From assembly GCA_963575745.1 (NCBI GenBank), contig CAUYUJ010016137.1, positions 7,501-71,500 on the forward strand: a stretch of DNA of 64,000 nt, read 5' to 3'. The notes under the pieces were generated by a model, which searched no databases, was not told where the DNA came from, and saw only the letters and a program-made list of their open reading frames with translations. Below, piece after piece: positions 62,815 through 64,000 of this stretch. Every line of letters starts with the position of its first letter. The stretch's first letter is position 1. Source of the stretch: Prorocentrum cordatum (taxonomy: Eukaryota; Sar; Dinophyceae; Prorocentrales; Prorocentraceae). The position numbers were made by a program, and so were the translations under genes.

Positions 62815-62815
<1 letters not shown>
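62300..62815 (+). repeat. Composite element family F, copy F2
   Basis: CCCCTTCGGGGAGGGGTTTA, CCCCTCCCCCTACCCCC, TTCGACTCCTGGGAGGGCTA and ACACCCCTCACGAGGATTCT match F1. They are followed by a CCAAGAGGCCCC minisatellite (62550-62810) containing a roughly 120-bp duplication (AGGCACCCACGACGCTCCTG and AGGCACCCAAGACGCTCCTA). Confidence 0.8.

Positions 62816-64000
<1,185 letters not shown>

Overview
This window is nuclear DNA from a dinoflagellate. The decisive evidence is a 22-nt match to the dinoflagellate trans-splicing spliced leader (DinoSL) on the minus strand at 34341-34362. A degraded second DinoSL follows it at 34321-34340, and a more diverged relic lies on the plus strand at 30014-30035. 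High GC, very dense simple repeats, and decayed LINE-like and copia-like retroelements fit the same picture. The translated peptides of one repeat family (B) resemble repeats I associate from memory with Prorocentrum cordatum, but that species guess is unverified. I see no intact housekeeping gene, rRNA, tRNA or SL-RNA gene.

Layout. 1-7.5 kb holds an inverted pair of a composite repeat (family D) and six copies of dispersed family E. 7.5-11.4 kb holds the first MITE (family A) and a composite element (family F) with CGG and TCC arrays. 11.4-16.1 kb is GC-rich DNA with a recurring motif (family I) and an unidentified minus-strand coding remnant. 16-19.4 kb has degenerate CCAAGAGG-type DNA, a foldback element, repeat pair K and MITE A2. 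19.5-26.8 kb has TCC and GTC arrays, a copia-type reverse-transcriptase fragment, composite element G1 and two degenerate tandem arrays. 26.9-31.6 kb has repeat pair H, an unidentified conserved-looking minus-strand protein, a DinoSL relic and purine arrays. 31.65-34.36 kb is a minus-strand LINE fragment (LINE-2) beginning with the tandem DinoSL. 35-38.6 kb has repeat C1 with B1 nested inside it, and composite G2. 39.1-46.3 kb is a longer decayed LINE (LINE-1: coiled-coil region, endonuclease, reverse transcriptase, RNase H) carrying at least four later insertions. 46.4-53.6 kb is mostly minisatellites (73 bp, about 27 bp, about 18 bp with a 530-bp higher-order period, and GACA). 53.6-57.2 kb has two more E copies, a 101-bp tandem array, two inverted-repeat elements, C3 and B3. 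57.5-64 kb has a GTC array, family D2, F2 and a CTA array of more than 1.1 kb that runs off the end.

Reading. Almost every long open frame here is a repeat translation (poly-Ser, Leu, Arg, Glu, His, Thr or Tyr). The informative content is the nested mobile-element record: two TA-flanked MITE families, a third hairpin family with a 29/30-bp flanking duplication, composite elements with constant ends but different simple-repeat interiors, and trans-spliced leader sequence fixed in DNA at the 5' end of a retroelement. Family names A-K are labels used only in this annotation.
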